Source: Sphingomonadaceae bacterium (GTDB lineage: Bacteria > Pseudomonadota > Alphaproteobacteria > Sphingomonadales > Sphingomonadaceae). Taken from it: a DNA stretch of 37,547 nucleotides. The DNA lies in the NCBI GenBank assembly GCA_947476735.1, contig CANJRZ010000009.1, positions 1-37,547 on the forward strand. The letters are read 5' to 3'. The notes beneath the pieces were generated by a model that had not been told where the DNA came from, ran no database searches, and worked only from the letters and a program-made list of their open reading frames with translations. The position numbers and the translations under genes were made by a program. Below are positions 24,116-35,220 of this stretch, piece by piece; within the stretch, counting starts at the first letter, position 1; the number at the start of each line of letters is the position of its first letter.

Positions 24116-24332
24116 CGAGATTTCGCGACTGTTGCAAAAAGGCGACAACGGCGCCGCAACCATGCCTCTCTGACGAACCTCCGCTTTACAGTCTGATCAC
24201 ATTTCTTGCACATATGCTGACATGCCTGAATGGAGTGGAGGTGGCCTGCCAGCGCCTGCGCCATTTTATGAGGGTTGAGCTCGCGGGGGAAGCGCTCCGC
24301 CCCGCTCACTCCAGAAAAGGGACTGGAACGTG
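24116..24332 (+). promoter_or_regulatory. Upstream region and leader of the TonB-dependent receptor
   Basis: This stretch has no gene. TTTACA at 24185-24190 followed 17 bases later by GCACAT is a weak promoter candidate. A leader of roughly 110 bases would remain before the start. It contains a GTTGC...GCAAC inverted pair (24123-24152) and the ribosome binding site 'aaaggga' at 24316-24322. I see no defined riboswitch. Confidence 0.35.
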
Positions 24333-27300
24333 ATGACCAAAACCAACAAGGCCAGCCGGTTCGGGCTGGGCTGCAGCGCGGCGTCGCTCGCGCTCGGCAT
24401 CGCATGGGCGGGCGCGCCCGCCTATGCGCAGAACGCACCCGCCGAGGAAGCCGACGACGCGGCCGCCATCGTCGTTACCGGCTCGCGTATTCCGCAGCCG
24501 AACCTCACCGGCCTCGCCCCGGTCACCGTCGTCGGTGCCCCGGAAATCAGGGCGATGGGCGTGACCCGCACCGAAGATCTCATCAACAGCCTTCCGCAGG
24601 CGTTCGGTGACCAGGGCGGCAACCTCGCCAACGGCGCCACCGGCACCGCGACGATCAACCTGCGCAACATCGGCGCCGAGCGCACGCTCGTCCTGATCAA
24701 CGGCCGCCGCCTGATGCCGGGTGACCCGACCTCGTCGGCCGCCGACGTCAACTTCATCCCGGCGTCGCTGGTGAAGCGCGTCGACGTGCTGACCGGCGGT
24801 GCGTCGTCGACCTATGGTTCGGACGCGGTCGCGGGTGTCGTCAACTTCATCATGGACACCGATTTCGAAGGTTTCCAGATCGACACCCAGTACAGCCTCT
24901 ATCAGCACAACAACAACAACTCGTCGCTCAACAATGCCCACACGCTGCGCGGCTTCCCGCAGCCCAAGGGCAGCATCAACGACGGCGGCACGATCGACGC
25001 GACCCTGCAGTTCGGTGGCAAGTTCGGCGATGACGACCAGGGCCACTTCGTGGCCTATGCCGGCTATCGCAAGCTGAAGGCCGTCACCCAGAACCGCCGC
25101 GACTTCTCGTCGTGCGCCTCGCAGGCCCGCACGCCGGCTCAGATCACCGCCGCTCCGATGGATCGACTGCGCTGCGGCGGTTCGGCCACCTCGGCGAACG
25201 GTACCTTCTTCGACTGGAACTCGAACACGCTCCAGGTCGGCCCGAACCGGACCTTCATCCCCGGCTTCACGCCGTACAACTTCGCGCCGCGGAACTACTT
25301 CCAGCGTCCCGACGAGCGTTACACCGCCGGCGTCTTCGCCGATTACGAGATCAACGAGAACTTCCATCCCTATATGGAAGCGATGTTCATGGACGACCGC
25401 ACGGTCGCCCAGATCGCGGAATCGGGCAACTTCGGCAACACGCTCAGTATCAACTGCGACAACCCGCTTCTGTCGGCGCAGCAGTTCACCCGCGTCTGCG
25501 GCAACGGCGTGACCCAGAACGGCAATCTGATCACCCAGGTGCTCGACAACGGCTTCCCGATCGTCGGCGCCGGCGCACCGATCAATTTCGTCGATCCGAC
25601 CACGGGTGCCACCTATCGCAGGGCCTTCCTGCAGGCGCTGCGCCGCAACGTCGAAGGCGGCCCGCGCCGCGACGACCTGCAGCACACCAGCTTCCGCATC
25701 GTCGGCGGCATGAAGGGTGAGATCAACAAGGCCTTCTCGTACGACGCGTCGTACATGTTCGGCCGGACGAACTTCCAGGAGACCTATTTCAACGAGTTCT
25801 CGGCGCGCAAGCTGAACCTTGCCATCGACGTCGTCCGCCATCCGACGACCGGCCTGCCGGTCTGCCGGTCGGCGCTCTCGGGCGTCGATCCGCTTTGCGT
25901 CCCCTATGACATCCTGGGCGGCCCCGGCTTCATCACCCCGGGTGCGTTGGGCTATGTCCAGGCGAACGGTTTCCAGCGTGGCAACACGCAGGAGCGCGTG
26001 TTCAACGCCAACATCACCGGTGTTCTCGGTGAATATGGCGTCAAGACGCCGTGGGCCGACAGCGGCCTGGGCATCAACATCGGCTTCGAGTACCGCAAGG
26101 AATCGCTCGAGCTGAACACCGACAACAGCTTCGCGACCGGCGACCTTACCGGCCAGGGCGCGGCGACGCTTCCGACCTCGGGCTCGTTCGACGTCAAGGA
26201 AGTGTTCGGCGAGTTCCAGCTGCCGATCGTCCAGGAAGGCTTCGTCTACAACCTCTCGCTCGAGGGTGGCTATCGCTACTCGCACTACAGCACGGGCGTG
26301 AACACCGACACCTACAAGCTTGGTGTCGAGTTCTCTCCGGTGCGGGACATCACGCTGCGCGCCAGCTACAATCGCGCGGTTCGTGCTCCGAACGTGCAGG
26401 ACCTCTTCGCGCCGATCCGCGTCGCCCTCAACGGCAACTCGGACCCCTGCGCGGACGGTTCGGCGACGGCGGCCCAGTGCGCCCTCACCGGCCTGCCGGT
26501 TGGCAACTATCCGGTCGCGGGCAACCCGGCTGGCCAGTATAACGGCCTGGTCGGCGGCAACCCGAACCTGTCGCCCGAGAAGTCGGATACCAAGACGATC
26601 GGCCTGGTCTTCCAGCCGACCTTCCTGCCCGGCTTCAACATGACGATCGACGGTTTCGACATCAAGGTGAAGAACCTGATCAGCCAGTACGGCCAGGATG
26701 TGACCATCCAGCAGTGCCTTACCACGGGTGATCCGACCTTCTGCTCGCTGATCCGCCGCGATGCCACCGGCTCGCTGTGGCGTTCGGCCGGCGGCTTCGT
26801 CATCGATACCGACCTCAACGTCGGTAGCCTGCGTACCAAGGGCATCGATGTCGGCGTGTCCTACAGCAAGCGGATCGGCAGCAGCTCGCTGTCGTTCAGC
26901 ATGCAGGGCACCTACCTTGACTCGTTCAAGACCGATGACGGGATTTCGGCTCCCTATGACTGCGCCGGCTATTACGGCCTGGTCTGCGGCACGCCGGCTC
27001 CCAAGTGGCGTCACAAGGCTCGTGTGAGCTACGCGATGGAAAATGGTCTGACGATGTCGGTGGCCTGGCGCTACTTCGGCGACGTCAAGATCGACCGTTC
27101 GAGCTCGAACCCGACCCTCACCGGCGCCTTCTCGCCGGTCAACGCGAAGATCGCGGCGCAGAGCTACTTCGATCTGTCGGCGAGCTTCGACATCACCGAT
27201 GCTTACACCTTCCGTCTGGGCGTCCAGAACATCCTCGACAACGATCCGCCGATCATCGGTGCGAACGGCGCGTCGGCGGTGGTCAACGCCTGCACCGCGG

Positions 27301-27383
27301 TGCTCTGCTCGGGCAACACCTTCCCGAACGTGTATGACACCATGGGTCGGTACCTGTACGCCGGCGTCACCCTCAAGTTCTAA
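24333..27383 (+). CDS. TonB-dependent outer-membrane receptor
   Basis: A 1016-residue receptor. GTG and ATG lie side by side (24330, 24333); I use the ATG. Signal peptide about 1-32, cut after AYA. A TonB-box-like 'AAIVVTGSRI' sits at 44-53. The plug at about 57-175 has 'TRTEDLINSLPQA', 'INLRNIGAERTLVLINGRRLMPG' and 'VDVLTGGASSTYGSDAVAGVVNFIM'. A 22-strand barrel follows, with 'LRASYNRAVRAPNVQDLF' and 'NPNLSPEKSDTKTIGLVF', ending in an aromatic C-terminus (YLYAGVTLKF). Extracellular loops are rich in Asn, Asp and paired Cys. One has QHNNNNSSLNN at 191-201. It imports an unknown ligand with TonB energy. An intrinsic terminator separates it from three modifying-enzyme genes downstream. Confidence 0.95.
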   Translation: MTKTNKASRFGLGCSAASLALGIAWAGAPAYAQNAPAEEADDAAAIVVTGSRIPQPNLTGLAPVTVVGAPEIRAMGVTRTEDLINSLPQAFGDQGGNLANGATGTATINLRNIGAERTLVLINGRRLMPGDPTSSAADVNFIPASLVKRVDVLTGGASSTYGSDAVAGVVNFIMDTDFEGFQIDTQYSLYQHNNNNSSLNNAHTLRGFPQPKGSINDGGTIDATLQFGGKFGDDDQGHFVAYAGYRKLKAVTQNRRDFSSCASQARTPAQITAAPMDRLRCGGSATSANGTFFDWNSNTLQVGPNRTFIPGFTPYNFAPRNYFQRPDERYTAGVFADYEINENFHPYMEAMFMDDRTVAQIAESGNFGNTLSINCDNPLLSAQQFTRVCGNGVTQNGNLITQVLDNGFPIVGAGAPINFVDPTTGATYRRAFLQALRRNVEGGPRRDDLQHTSFRIVGGMKGEINKAFSYDASYMFGRTNFQETYFNEFSARKLNLAIDVVRHPTTGLPVCRSALSGVDPLCVPYDILGGPGFITPGALGYVQANGFQRGNTQERVFNANITGVLGEYGVKTPWADSGLGINIGFEYRKESLELNTDNSFATGDLTGQGAATLPTSGSFDVKEVFGEFQLPIVQEGFVYNLSLEGGYRYSHYSTGVNTDTYKLGVEFSPVRDITLRASYNRAVRAPNVQDLFAPIRVALNGNSDPCADGSATAAQCALTGLPVGNYPVAGNPAGQYNGLVGGNPNLSPEKSDTKTIGLVFQPTFLPGFNMTIDGFDIKVKNLISQYGQDVTIQQCLTTGDPTFCSLIRRDATGSLWRSAGGFVIDTDLNVGSLRTKGIDVGVSYSKRIGSSSLSFSMQGTYLDSFKTDDGISAPYDCAGYYGLVCGTPAPKWRHKARVSYAMENGLTMSVAWRYFGDVKIDRSSSNPTLTGAFSPVNAKIAAQSYFDLSASFDITDAYTFRLGVQNILDNDPPIIGANGASAVVNACTAVLCSGNTFPNVYDTMGRYLYAGVTLKF

Positions 27384-27400
27384 GACTTGAGCTGATCCGA

Positions 27401-27442
27401 GAAAGGGGCGGTAGGGGAAACCCTGCCGCCTCCTTTCTTTTT
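27401..27442 (+). terminator. Strong intrinsic terminator after the TonB receptor
   Basis: The stem GGCGGTAGGG (27407-27416) pairs with CCCTGCCGCC (27421-27430), closing a GAAA tetraloop at 27417-27420, with one T-G wobble. The stem is extended by GAAAGG (27401-27406) with CCTTTC (27432-27437) across a bulged T, and then five T bases follow at 27438-27442. This is a textbook terminator, 18 bases after the receptor stop, and should strongly reduce read-through into the next gene. Confidence 0.93.
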
Positions 27443-27468
27443 GGGCCCTCCTCTCGAGGATCTCCGGG

Positions 27469-28632
27469 ATGACGTCGTCGCAGTCAGCCGATCTGCAGCG
27501 TTCCGCCGATGCCGCCGCCGCCCGCGGCGCGATCGGCGAGGCGCTGGCGCTGCTCGACCGCGCGGTGACGATCGATCCCGCCAATTTCCAGCTGCACGTC
27601 AAGCGATCGGCGATGCATCGCGCCTCGGGCGACCGCCCGGCCGCGCTTGAGGCGATCGGCGCCGCGCTGGCGCTCTCGCCCTATGATTTCATGGCGCTGC
27701 TGATGCGCGCCAGCCTCAAGGACCAGATGGGCGCCGACGATGCCGGCGAAGCCTATGACGAGGCCTTGGTCCGGCGCCCCGCCACCATCGCCAATCCCCA
27801 GCTCGCGGCGGCGGTCGCGCGCGGCGAGGAAGTGCGCGACCGCTGGCTCGCCGGGCGGGAAGCCCGCATGCAGGCCGGCATGGCCGCCTTCGAAGCGGAT
27901 GCCAGCGCCGAGGAGAAGCAACGGATCGCCCGGTTCCGCTCGAACGCCTTGCGTCGTACCCTCGTGTGGCACGCCGAGCCCACCCATTTCCATTTCCCGG
28001 GCCTGAGCGAGCGCGAGTTCCATGATCGATCGCTCTTCCCCTGGCTCGCCGAGCTCGAGGCCGCGACCGACCTGCTCCAGGCCGAATTCGAAGCCGTGGC
28101 CGCCGCCGAGCGCGCCGAACTCGTCCCCTATATCCAATATCCCGCCGATGCGCCGGTGGCCCTGTGGCAGGCTCTCAACCACAATCGCGACTGGACCGCG
28201 ATCCACCTGTGGCAATATGGCCGCCGGATCGAGGCGAATGCGGTCCATTGCCCGGGCACGATGGCGCTGCTCGACCGGATCGGCCAGCCCGCGATCGCTG
28301 GCTGCTCGCCCAATGCGATGTTCTCGCTGCTGGCGCCCGGCGCCGCGATCCCGCCGCACCATGGCGTCGCAAACACCCGACTGGTCTGTCACCAGCCGCT
28401 GATCGTGCCCGATGGTTGCTGGTTCCGGGTGGGTGCGGAGACCCGCGACTGGCGACGAGGCGAAGCCTTCGTCTTTGACGACACGATCGAGCATGAGGCC
28501 GCCAATCCGAGCACGCAGCTGCGGGTCGTCTTCATCCTCGATCTCTGGCATCCGGGTCTGAGCGGCACGGAGCAAGACGCGGTCCGCGCGCTGCTCGAAG
28601 CCGAATCGGCGACCGTGTCGCAGGCATTGTGA
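27469..28632 (+). CDS. TPR-like plus aspartyl/asparaginyl beta-hydroxylase (AspH) protein
   Basis: A 387-residue fusion. Residues about 8-100 are two to three TPR-like helical repeats ('ALALLDRAVTIDPANFQLHVKRSAMHRASGDRPAALEAIGAALALSPYD'). The C-terminal half (about 215-365) is an AspH-type 2OG-Fe(II) domain: 'WTAIHLWQYGRR', 'NAMFSLLAPGAAIPPHHGVANTRLVCHQPL' (H298 as first metal ligand, R304 and H308 nearby), then 'GEAFVFDDTIEHEA' (H342) and R352 for 2-oxoglutarate. As in human AspH, no HxD aspartate is seen after the first histidine (H298-G-V). Family enzymes hydroxylate Asp or Asn side chains in proteins. There is no signal peptide, so it acts in the cytosol. It overlaps the next gene by GTGA and lies after the receptor terminator. 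Confidence 0.88.
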   Translation: MTSSQSADLQRSADAAAARGAIGEALALLDRAVTIDPANFQLHVKRSAMHRASGDRPAALEAIGAALALSPYDFMALLMRASLKDQMGADDAGEAYDEALVRRPATIANPQLAAAVARGEEVRDRWLAGREARMQAGMAAFEADASAEEKQRIARFRSNALRRTLVWHAEPTHFHFPGLSEREFHDRSLFPWLAELEAATDLLQAEFEAVAAAERAELVPYIQYPADAPVALWQALNHNRDWTAIHLWQYGRRIEANAVHCPGTMALLDRIGQPAIAGCSPNAMFSLLAPGAAIPPHHGVANTRLVCHQPLIVPDGCWFRVGAETRDWRRGEAFVFDDTIEHEAANPSTQLRVVFILDLWHPGLSGTEQDAVRALLEAESATVSQAL

Positions 28633-30143
28633 GCGACATCGACGCGCTCCTGTCGCGGCTGAAGTTCAGCCCGAGCGATCTTTCGGCGACCGTCGCGCTG
28701 GCCGAAGCCGCGGCCGCGAGCCAGGAGGAAGAGCGGGCTCTCCCCTTCGTCGCGGGTCTCGCCGCCAAGCGGAAGACCGATCCCTTGCTCTGGCAATGGA
28801 CCGGCCTGCTCCACCGCGCGCTCGACCAGCACGCCGAGGCGCTCAAGGCGTTCAACGCTGCGGCACAATATGCGCCCGGCAACACGCGGATCGCCCAGGG
28901 CCGCGCTCAGGTCGCGCTCGAAGCCGGCCTCAACGCGGTCGGCCTGTTCGAAAGGGCTATCGCACTCGAACCGAACAATGGCGAGATGCTGCTGAGCCGC
29001 GCGGCAGCGCGCTATGCGATAGGAGACGACGAGAGGGCGATCGCCGAGATCGAGGCGCTGCTCGGGCTGCATCCCGGCTGGTATCCGGGCCATGAACGGT
29101 TGATCCAGCTGCGCTGGATGATGGGCGAGCGCCAGCACGCAACGGACATGCTCGAACGGACGATCTCGGCCAACCCCGGCGACCTCCAGCTATGGCGCAT
29201 GCTGATCCTCACCCACATCGAGGCACGGTGCTGGGACGCCGCGCTCGATGCGATCCGGCGCGGTAAGGCAGTGCTCAACGAACAGCTCAGCTTCACGACC
29301 ACCGAAGCCATCGTTCATTCCGAGACCGGCGCCGTAGCCGAGGCCGACCGGCTGTTCGCGATCCTCGACGAGGTGCAGGATCTGTCGGTCGTGATCCGCC
29401 AGGTTCGCCATCTGCTCCGCACCCATCGGGTCGACGCCGCCCTGCCGAAGATCGACCGCTGGCTGGCGCCGTCAGGCCCGCAGCGGGGCATGTGGCCCTA
29501 TGCGTCGATCGCCTGGACGCTGGCGGGTGATCCGCGTGCCGCCTGGCTCGATGGCCACCCCGCCTTCGTGTCGGTAATCGACCTCGCCGATCGGGGGCTC
29601 GACCTCGCCCGGCTGGCAACCGTGCTGCGCGGTATCCATCGCGCCAAAGGCGAGCATCTCGATCAGTCGGTACGCGGCGGGACCCAGACCGACGGGCCGC
29701 TGTTCAGCCGGGTCGAACCGGAAATCCAGGCACTCCGTGCGCTGATCGTCGCGGCGGTGGCGGAGCATGCCGCCACGCTGCGGACCCGCGATCCGAAGCA
29801 TCCGCTGCTTGGCTTTCGCGCGCCCACACGGCCGCGCTTCGCGGGCAGCTGGTCGGTGCGGCTCGGGGGGCAAGGCTATCACGCCAACCATGTCCACCCC
29901 GCCGGCTGGATCAGCTCGGCATTCTATGTGGCGCTGCCACCCGACACGGGGAGCGAGGCCGGCTGGCTGACACTCGGCTCACCCCAGGCCGAGCTGGGCC
30001 TCGATCTGCCGCCCGCCCGCACCGTCGAGCCGCGCCCCGGCCGGCTGGTGCTCTTTCCATCGACGATGTGGCACGGTACCAACCCTTATCCATCCGGCGA
30101 GCGCCTGACCGTGGCGTTCGACGTTGCCCTCCCCACAGACTGA
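28629..30143 (+). CDS. TPR plus HxHP-type 2OG-Fe(II) oxygenase fusion
   Basis: A 504-residue protein from GTG 28629 (GTGA overlap with the AspH-like gene). Residues about 5-290 form a chain of TPR-like helical pairs ('LLWQWTGLLHRALDQHAEALKAFNAAAQYAPGN', 'AVGLFERAIALEPNNGEMLLSRAAARYAIGD'). The C-terminal 100 residues are an oxygenase domain: 'SWSVRLGGQGYHANHVHPAGWISSAFYVALP' with H421 and H423, then 'GRLVLFPSTMWHGTNPYPSGERLTVAFDV' with distal H482 and R492. The same HxHP plus distal HG pattern is found in the oxygenase pair at 15908-17232. It is cytosolic, with no signal peptide. The long TPR array suggests a peptide or protein substrate. Confidence 0.87.
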   Translation: MSDIDALLSRLKFSPSDLSATVALAEAAAASQEEERALPFVAGLAAKRKTDPLLWQWTGLLHRALDQHAEALKAFNAAAQYAPGNTRIAQGRAQVALEAGLNAVGLFERAIALEPNNGEMLLSRAAARYAIGDDERAIAEIEALLGLHPGWYPGHERLIQLRWMMGERQHATDMLERTISANPGDLQLWRMLILTHIEARCWDAALDAIRRGKAVLNEQLSFTTTEAIVHSETGAVAEADRLFAILDEVQDLSVVIRQVRHLLRTHRVDAALPKIDRWLAPSGPQRGMWPYASIAWTLAGDPRAAWLDGHPAFVSVIDLADRGLDLARLATVLRGIHRAKGEHLDQSVRGGTQTDGPLFSRVEPEIQALRALIVAAVAEHAATLRTRDPKHPLLGFRAPTRPRFAGSWSVRLGGQGYHANHVHPAGWISSAFYVALPPDTGSEAGWLTLGSPQAELGLDLPPARTVEPRPGRLVLFPSTMWHGTNPYPSGERLTVAFDVALPTD

Positions 30144-30152
30144 GCTTTTCCC

Positions 30153-32033
30153 ATGGCCTCGCTTCCGCCCCCCCATCTTTCGCCGATCTTCGCGCGCATC
30201 AAGACCGGTGACATTCCCGGTGCCTATGCCGCTGCCCAGCAGATATTGCGCTCGATGCCCAATGATCAGCCTCTGCTGTCGCTGACCGGCATGCTCGCCT
30301 GCCAGGCCGGCGATTTCCCCGGCGGGATCGATCGGCTGCGCAAGGCGCTGGTGCTGAACCCAAAGGATCAGTCGACCCGCAACAATCTGGTCCGCGCGCT
30401 GATGGACAGCGGCGACCTCGACACCGCCCTGTCGGTCTCGAACGGCGGTGCTCAGGACGCCAGAGCGCTGCGCCTCTCGGCCTATATCCATCAGCAGCAG
30501 GGCCGCTATGCCGAGTCGATCGCCGACTATCGCAAGGTTGTCGTTGCGATCCCCGACGATTTCGAGAGCTGGAACAATCTCGGCAATGTCCTTTCCGGGA
30601 GCGGCGATGCCGAAGGCGCTCTGATCGCGCTGCGCAAGGCGATCGAGCTTCGTCCCGACATCATGCTGCCCTATGTCAACCTGTCCAAGCTGCTGAACCA
30701 GCTGCAGCGCTACGACGAGCGGCTGACCTTGATGCGCGAGGCCGCCGCGCGCGCGCCGGACGATGCCGAGGTTCAGGTCGAACTTGGCCTGTCTGAAGCG
30801 ACGGAAACCAACTTCGCCGCCGCCGAAGAGGCGTTCCGCGCTGCCATCCGGATCGACGGCAGCGCGCTCGCGCCTTATCTCGAGCTGGCCGTCCTGCTCG
30901 AAAATCTCAACAAGACCGAGGCGCTGGACGAACTGGCCGTCGAAGCCGAGCGGAACGGCGTCAACGCGGCCGAGGTCAATTTCATCAAGGCATGGGCGCT
31001 GCGCCGCGCCGGCCGCTTCGCCGAAGCGCTACCGCTGGCCCTGGCGACCCCCGACACGATCAACCCGGCCCGCCGCGCCCAGCTGATCGCCGAGATCGCC
31101 GATCGGGTCGGCGATGCCGATACCGCCTTCAACGCCTTCGTCGAGATGAACAGGGCCGCGCTCGAAGGTACGCCGCCCGCCCAGCGCGACGCCTCGCTCT
31201 ATATCGAGGAGGTCAAGGTCAACCGCGATCTGCTGACCCCCGAGAAGATCGCCGGCTGGACCAGGGTCGACCTCGTCGAGGTGCCCCCGCCGCCGATCTT
31301 CCTTGTCGGCTTCCCGCGTTCGGGCACCACCCTGCTCGACACGCTACTGATGAACATTCCCCATCTCCACGTTCTCGAGGAGATGCCGATCGTCCGTTCG
31401 GTCGAGAATGAGCTCGGCGATCCGGAACGGATAGCATCGCTGAGCTCGGCAGAGGCCAATGCGTTGCGTGCCCGCTATTTCGACACGCTGCGCCAGGTGG
31501 CGCCACCCGGGCCGGGACAGCGGGTGCTCGACAAATTCCCGTTCCACATGACCCGCATGGGCATCATCCACCGCATATTTCCCGACGCCAAGGTGATCTT
31601 CGCCGAGCGCCACCCGGCCGACTGCGTGCTGAGCGCCTTCATGTCGAACTTTGAACTCAACCGGGCGATGCTGAGCTTCACGACGCTCGAAGGCACGGCC
31701 AATCTCTACGACCTCGCCTCAACGGCCTGGATGCGCGCGGAGACCAATCTGCCGATCGACATCTGCCGCATCCGCTATGAGCGCATGGTCGAGGATCTCG
31801 AAAGCGAGATGCGCCGCTTGCTCGATTTCCTGGAAATTCCATGGACCAACGCGGTGCTCGACAATCGCAAGAGCGCCGCGAGACGCGAGCATATCCGCAC
31901 CGCCAGCTACTCGCAGGTCACCGAACCGATCTACAAGAGATCGGCGGGCCGCTGGGAGCGCTACCGCAACAAGATGGAAGGCGTGCTGCCGATCCTGAAG
32001 CCCTGGGCCGAACGGATGGGCTACGAAATCTGA
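30153..32033 (+). CDS. TPR plus sulfotransferase fusion
   Basis: A 626-residue protein starting 9 bases after the previous stop. Residues about 10-340 carry TPR-like repeats ('AYAAAQQILRSMPNDQPLLSLTGMLACQAGDFPGGIDRLRKALVLNP', 'YAESIADYRKVVVAIPDDFESWNNLGNVLSGSGD'). A PAPS-type sulfotransferase domain follows: the 5'-phosphosulfate loop 'VGFPRSGTTLLD' at 385-396, a likely catalytic glutamate in 'HVLEEMP' (409-410), and the 3'-phosphate region 'RHPADCVLSAF' at 486-496. It should move sulfate from PAPS to a hydroxyl or tyrosine. The domain layout matches TPR-sulfotransferases common in alphaproteobacteria, some of which resemble tyrosylprotein sulfotransferases. It is cytosolic and third in the unit. 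Confidence 0.92.
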   Translation: MASLPPPHLSPIFARIKTGDIPGAYAAAQQILRSMPNDQPLLSLTGMLACQAGDFPGGIDRLRKALVLNPKDQSTRNNLVRALMDSGDLDTALSVSNGGAQDARALRLSAYIHQQQGRYAESIADYRKVVVAIPDDFESWNNLGNVLSGSGDAEGALIALRKAIELRPDIMLPYVNLSKLLNQLQRYDERLTLMREAAARAPDDAEVQVELGLSEATETNFAAAEEAFRAAIRIDGSALAPYLELAVLLENLNKTEALDELAVEAERNGVNAAEVNFIKAWALRRAGRFAEALPLALATPDTINPARRAQLIAEIADRVGDADTAFNAFVEMNRAALEGTPPAQRDASLYIEEVKVNRDLLTPEKIAGWTRVDLVEVPPPPIFLVGFPRSGTTLLDTLLMNIPHLHVLEEMPIVRSVENELGDPERIASLSSAEANALRARYFDTLRQVAPPGPGQRVLDKFPFHMTRMGIIHRIFPDAKVIFAERHPADCVLSAFMSNFELNRAMLSFTTLEGTANLYDLASTAWMRAETNLPIDICRIRYERMVEDLESEMRRLLDFLEIPWTNAVLDNRKSAARREHIRTASYSQVTEPIYKRSAGRWERYRNKMEGVLPILKPWAERMGYEI

Positions 32034-32101
32034 CCGACGGGGCCGATCATTCGGGCTTGTGGCGCATGGCCTGATCCCGCCTCAGGGAAACGGTCTCCCG
32101 C

Positions 32102-32350
32102 TTACTGACCGCTCACATAGCGGTTGGATTGGGTGCGATCGATTTCCATGCGCGACAGGCGGCGCTGTTCCTTCCACTGCTGCGCGGTCATGCAGACCTT
32201 CTTCTTCGCGAGTCGCGAGCCGATCTGCGGCTCGGACCTGCAGATCATCCGGTCCGGATCCTTGCCGTCCTTCTTCTCGGCCTCATCGGCGAAGGCGGCG
32301 GTGGAGAAGCTGACGGCGACAGCCAAAGCGACAGAGACCAGAGACTTCAT
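32102..32350 (-). CDS. Small secreted two-cysteine protein
   Basis: An 82-residue protein from ATG 32350. A signal peptide at about 1-21 (MKSLVSVALAVAVSFSTAAFA) precedes a charged region. The conserved-looking 'DRMICRSEPQIGSRLAKKKVCMTAQQWKEQRR' follows, with C37 and C53 that probably form a disulfide in the periplasm. Small proteins with this C-R-x(4)-[TI]-G-S-R-L...C-x-T-x-x-x-W pattern are widespread in sphingomonads and relatives, without a known role. It lies alone, between the converging sulfotransferase gene and clpB on its own strand. Confidence 0.82.
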   Translation of the reverse strand: MKSLVSVALAVAVSFSTAAFADEAEKKDGKDPDRMICRSEPQIGSRLAKKKVCMTAQQWKEQRRLSRMEIDRTQSNRYVSGQ

Positions 32351-32435
32351 GTGACGGGATTCCTGTGTGCGTACTAGTTGAATAACACAGGTCCTGTCCC
32401 CGATGAAATCAAGTTTTTGAAGCACACAAGGTCCA

Positions 32436-35015
<2,580 letters not shown>

Positions 35016-35042
35016 GCCTGATCCCTGTTCCTAATCCGCATC

Positions 35043-35070
35043 ATATGGTGTGGCTTTTTTGCAACACAAG
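35043..35070 (-). promoter_or_regulatory. Candidate RpoH (sigma-32) promoter of clpB
   Basis: Read leftward, CTTGTG (35065-35070) and CCATAT (35043-35048) are separated by 16 bases. They resemble the heat-shock consensus CTTG...CCCATnT. The -10 is about 28 bases before the clpB ATG. ClpB is a classic RpoH target, which supports the reading. Confidence 0.6.
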
Positions 35071-35220
35071 AATTCGGCTCACTATTTTCTTTTCCTGTCT
35101 CATCAGGGATGAGTCGATCAACCTGCCTGACCGTTCGACCAGCGTATTACACAGACATTGCACCCTCTGCGCTAAAGGCTAGATTAGCCGGCAATTCTGC
35201 CCCATCCGGAAAGTCCCTTA

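Noticed and set aside
24306-27602. 1098-codon open frame antisense to the TonB receptor
   Set aside because: It is a mirror of the receptor's strong GC-biased codon use. The translation is Arg/Asp/Val-rich, low in recognisable motifs, and runs past both ends of the real gene.
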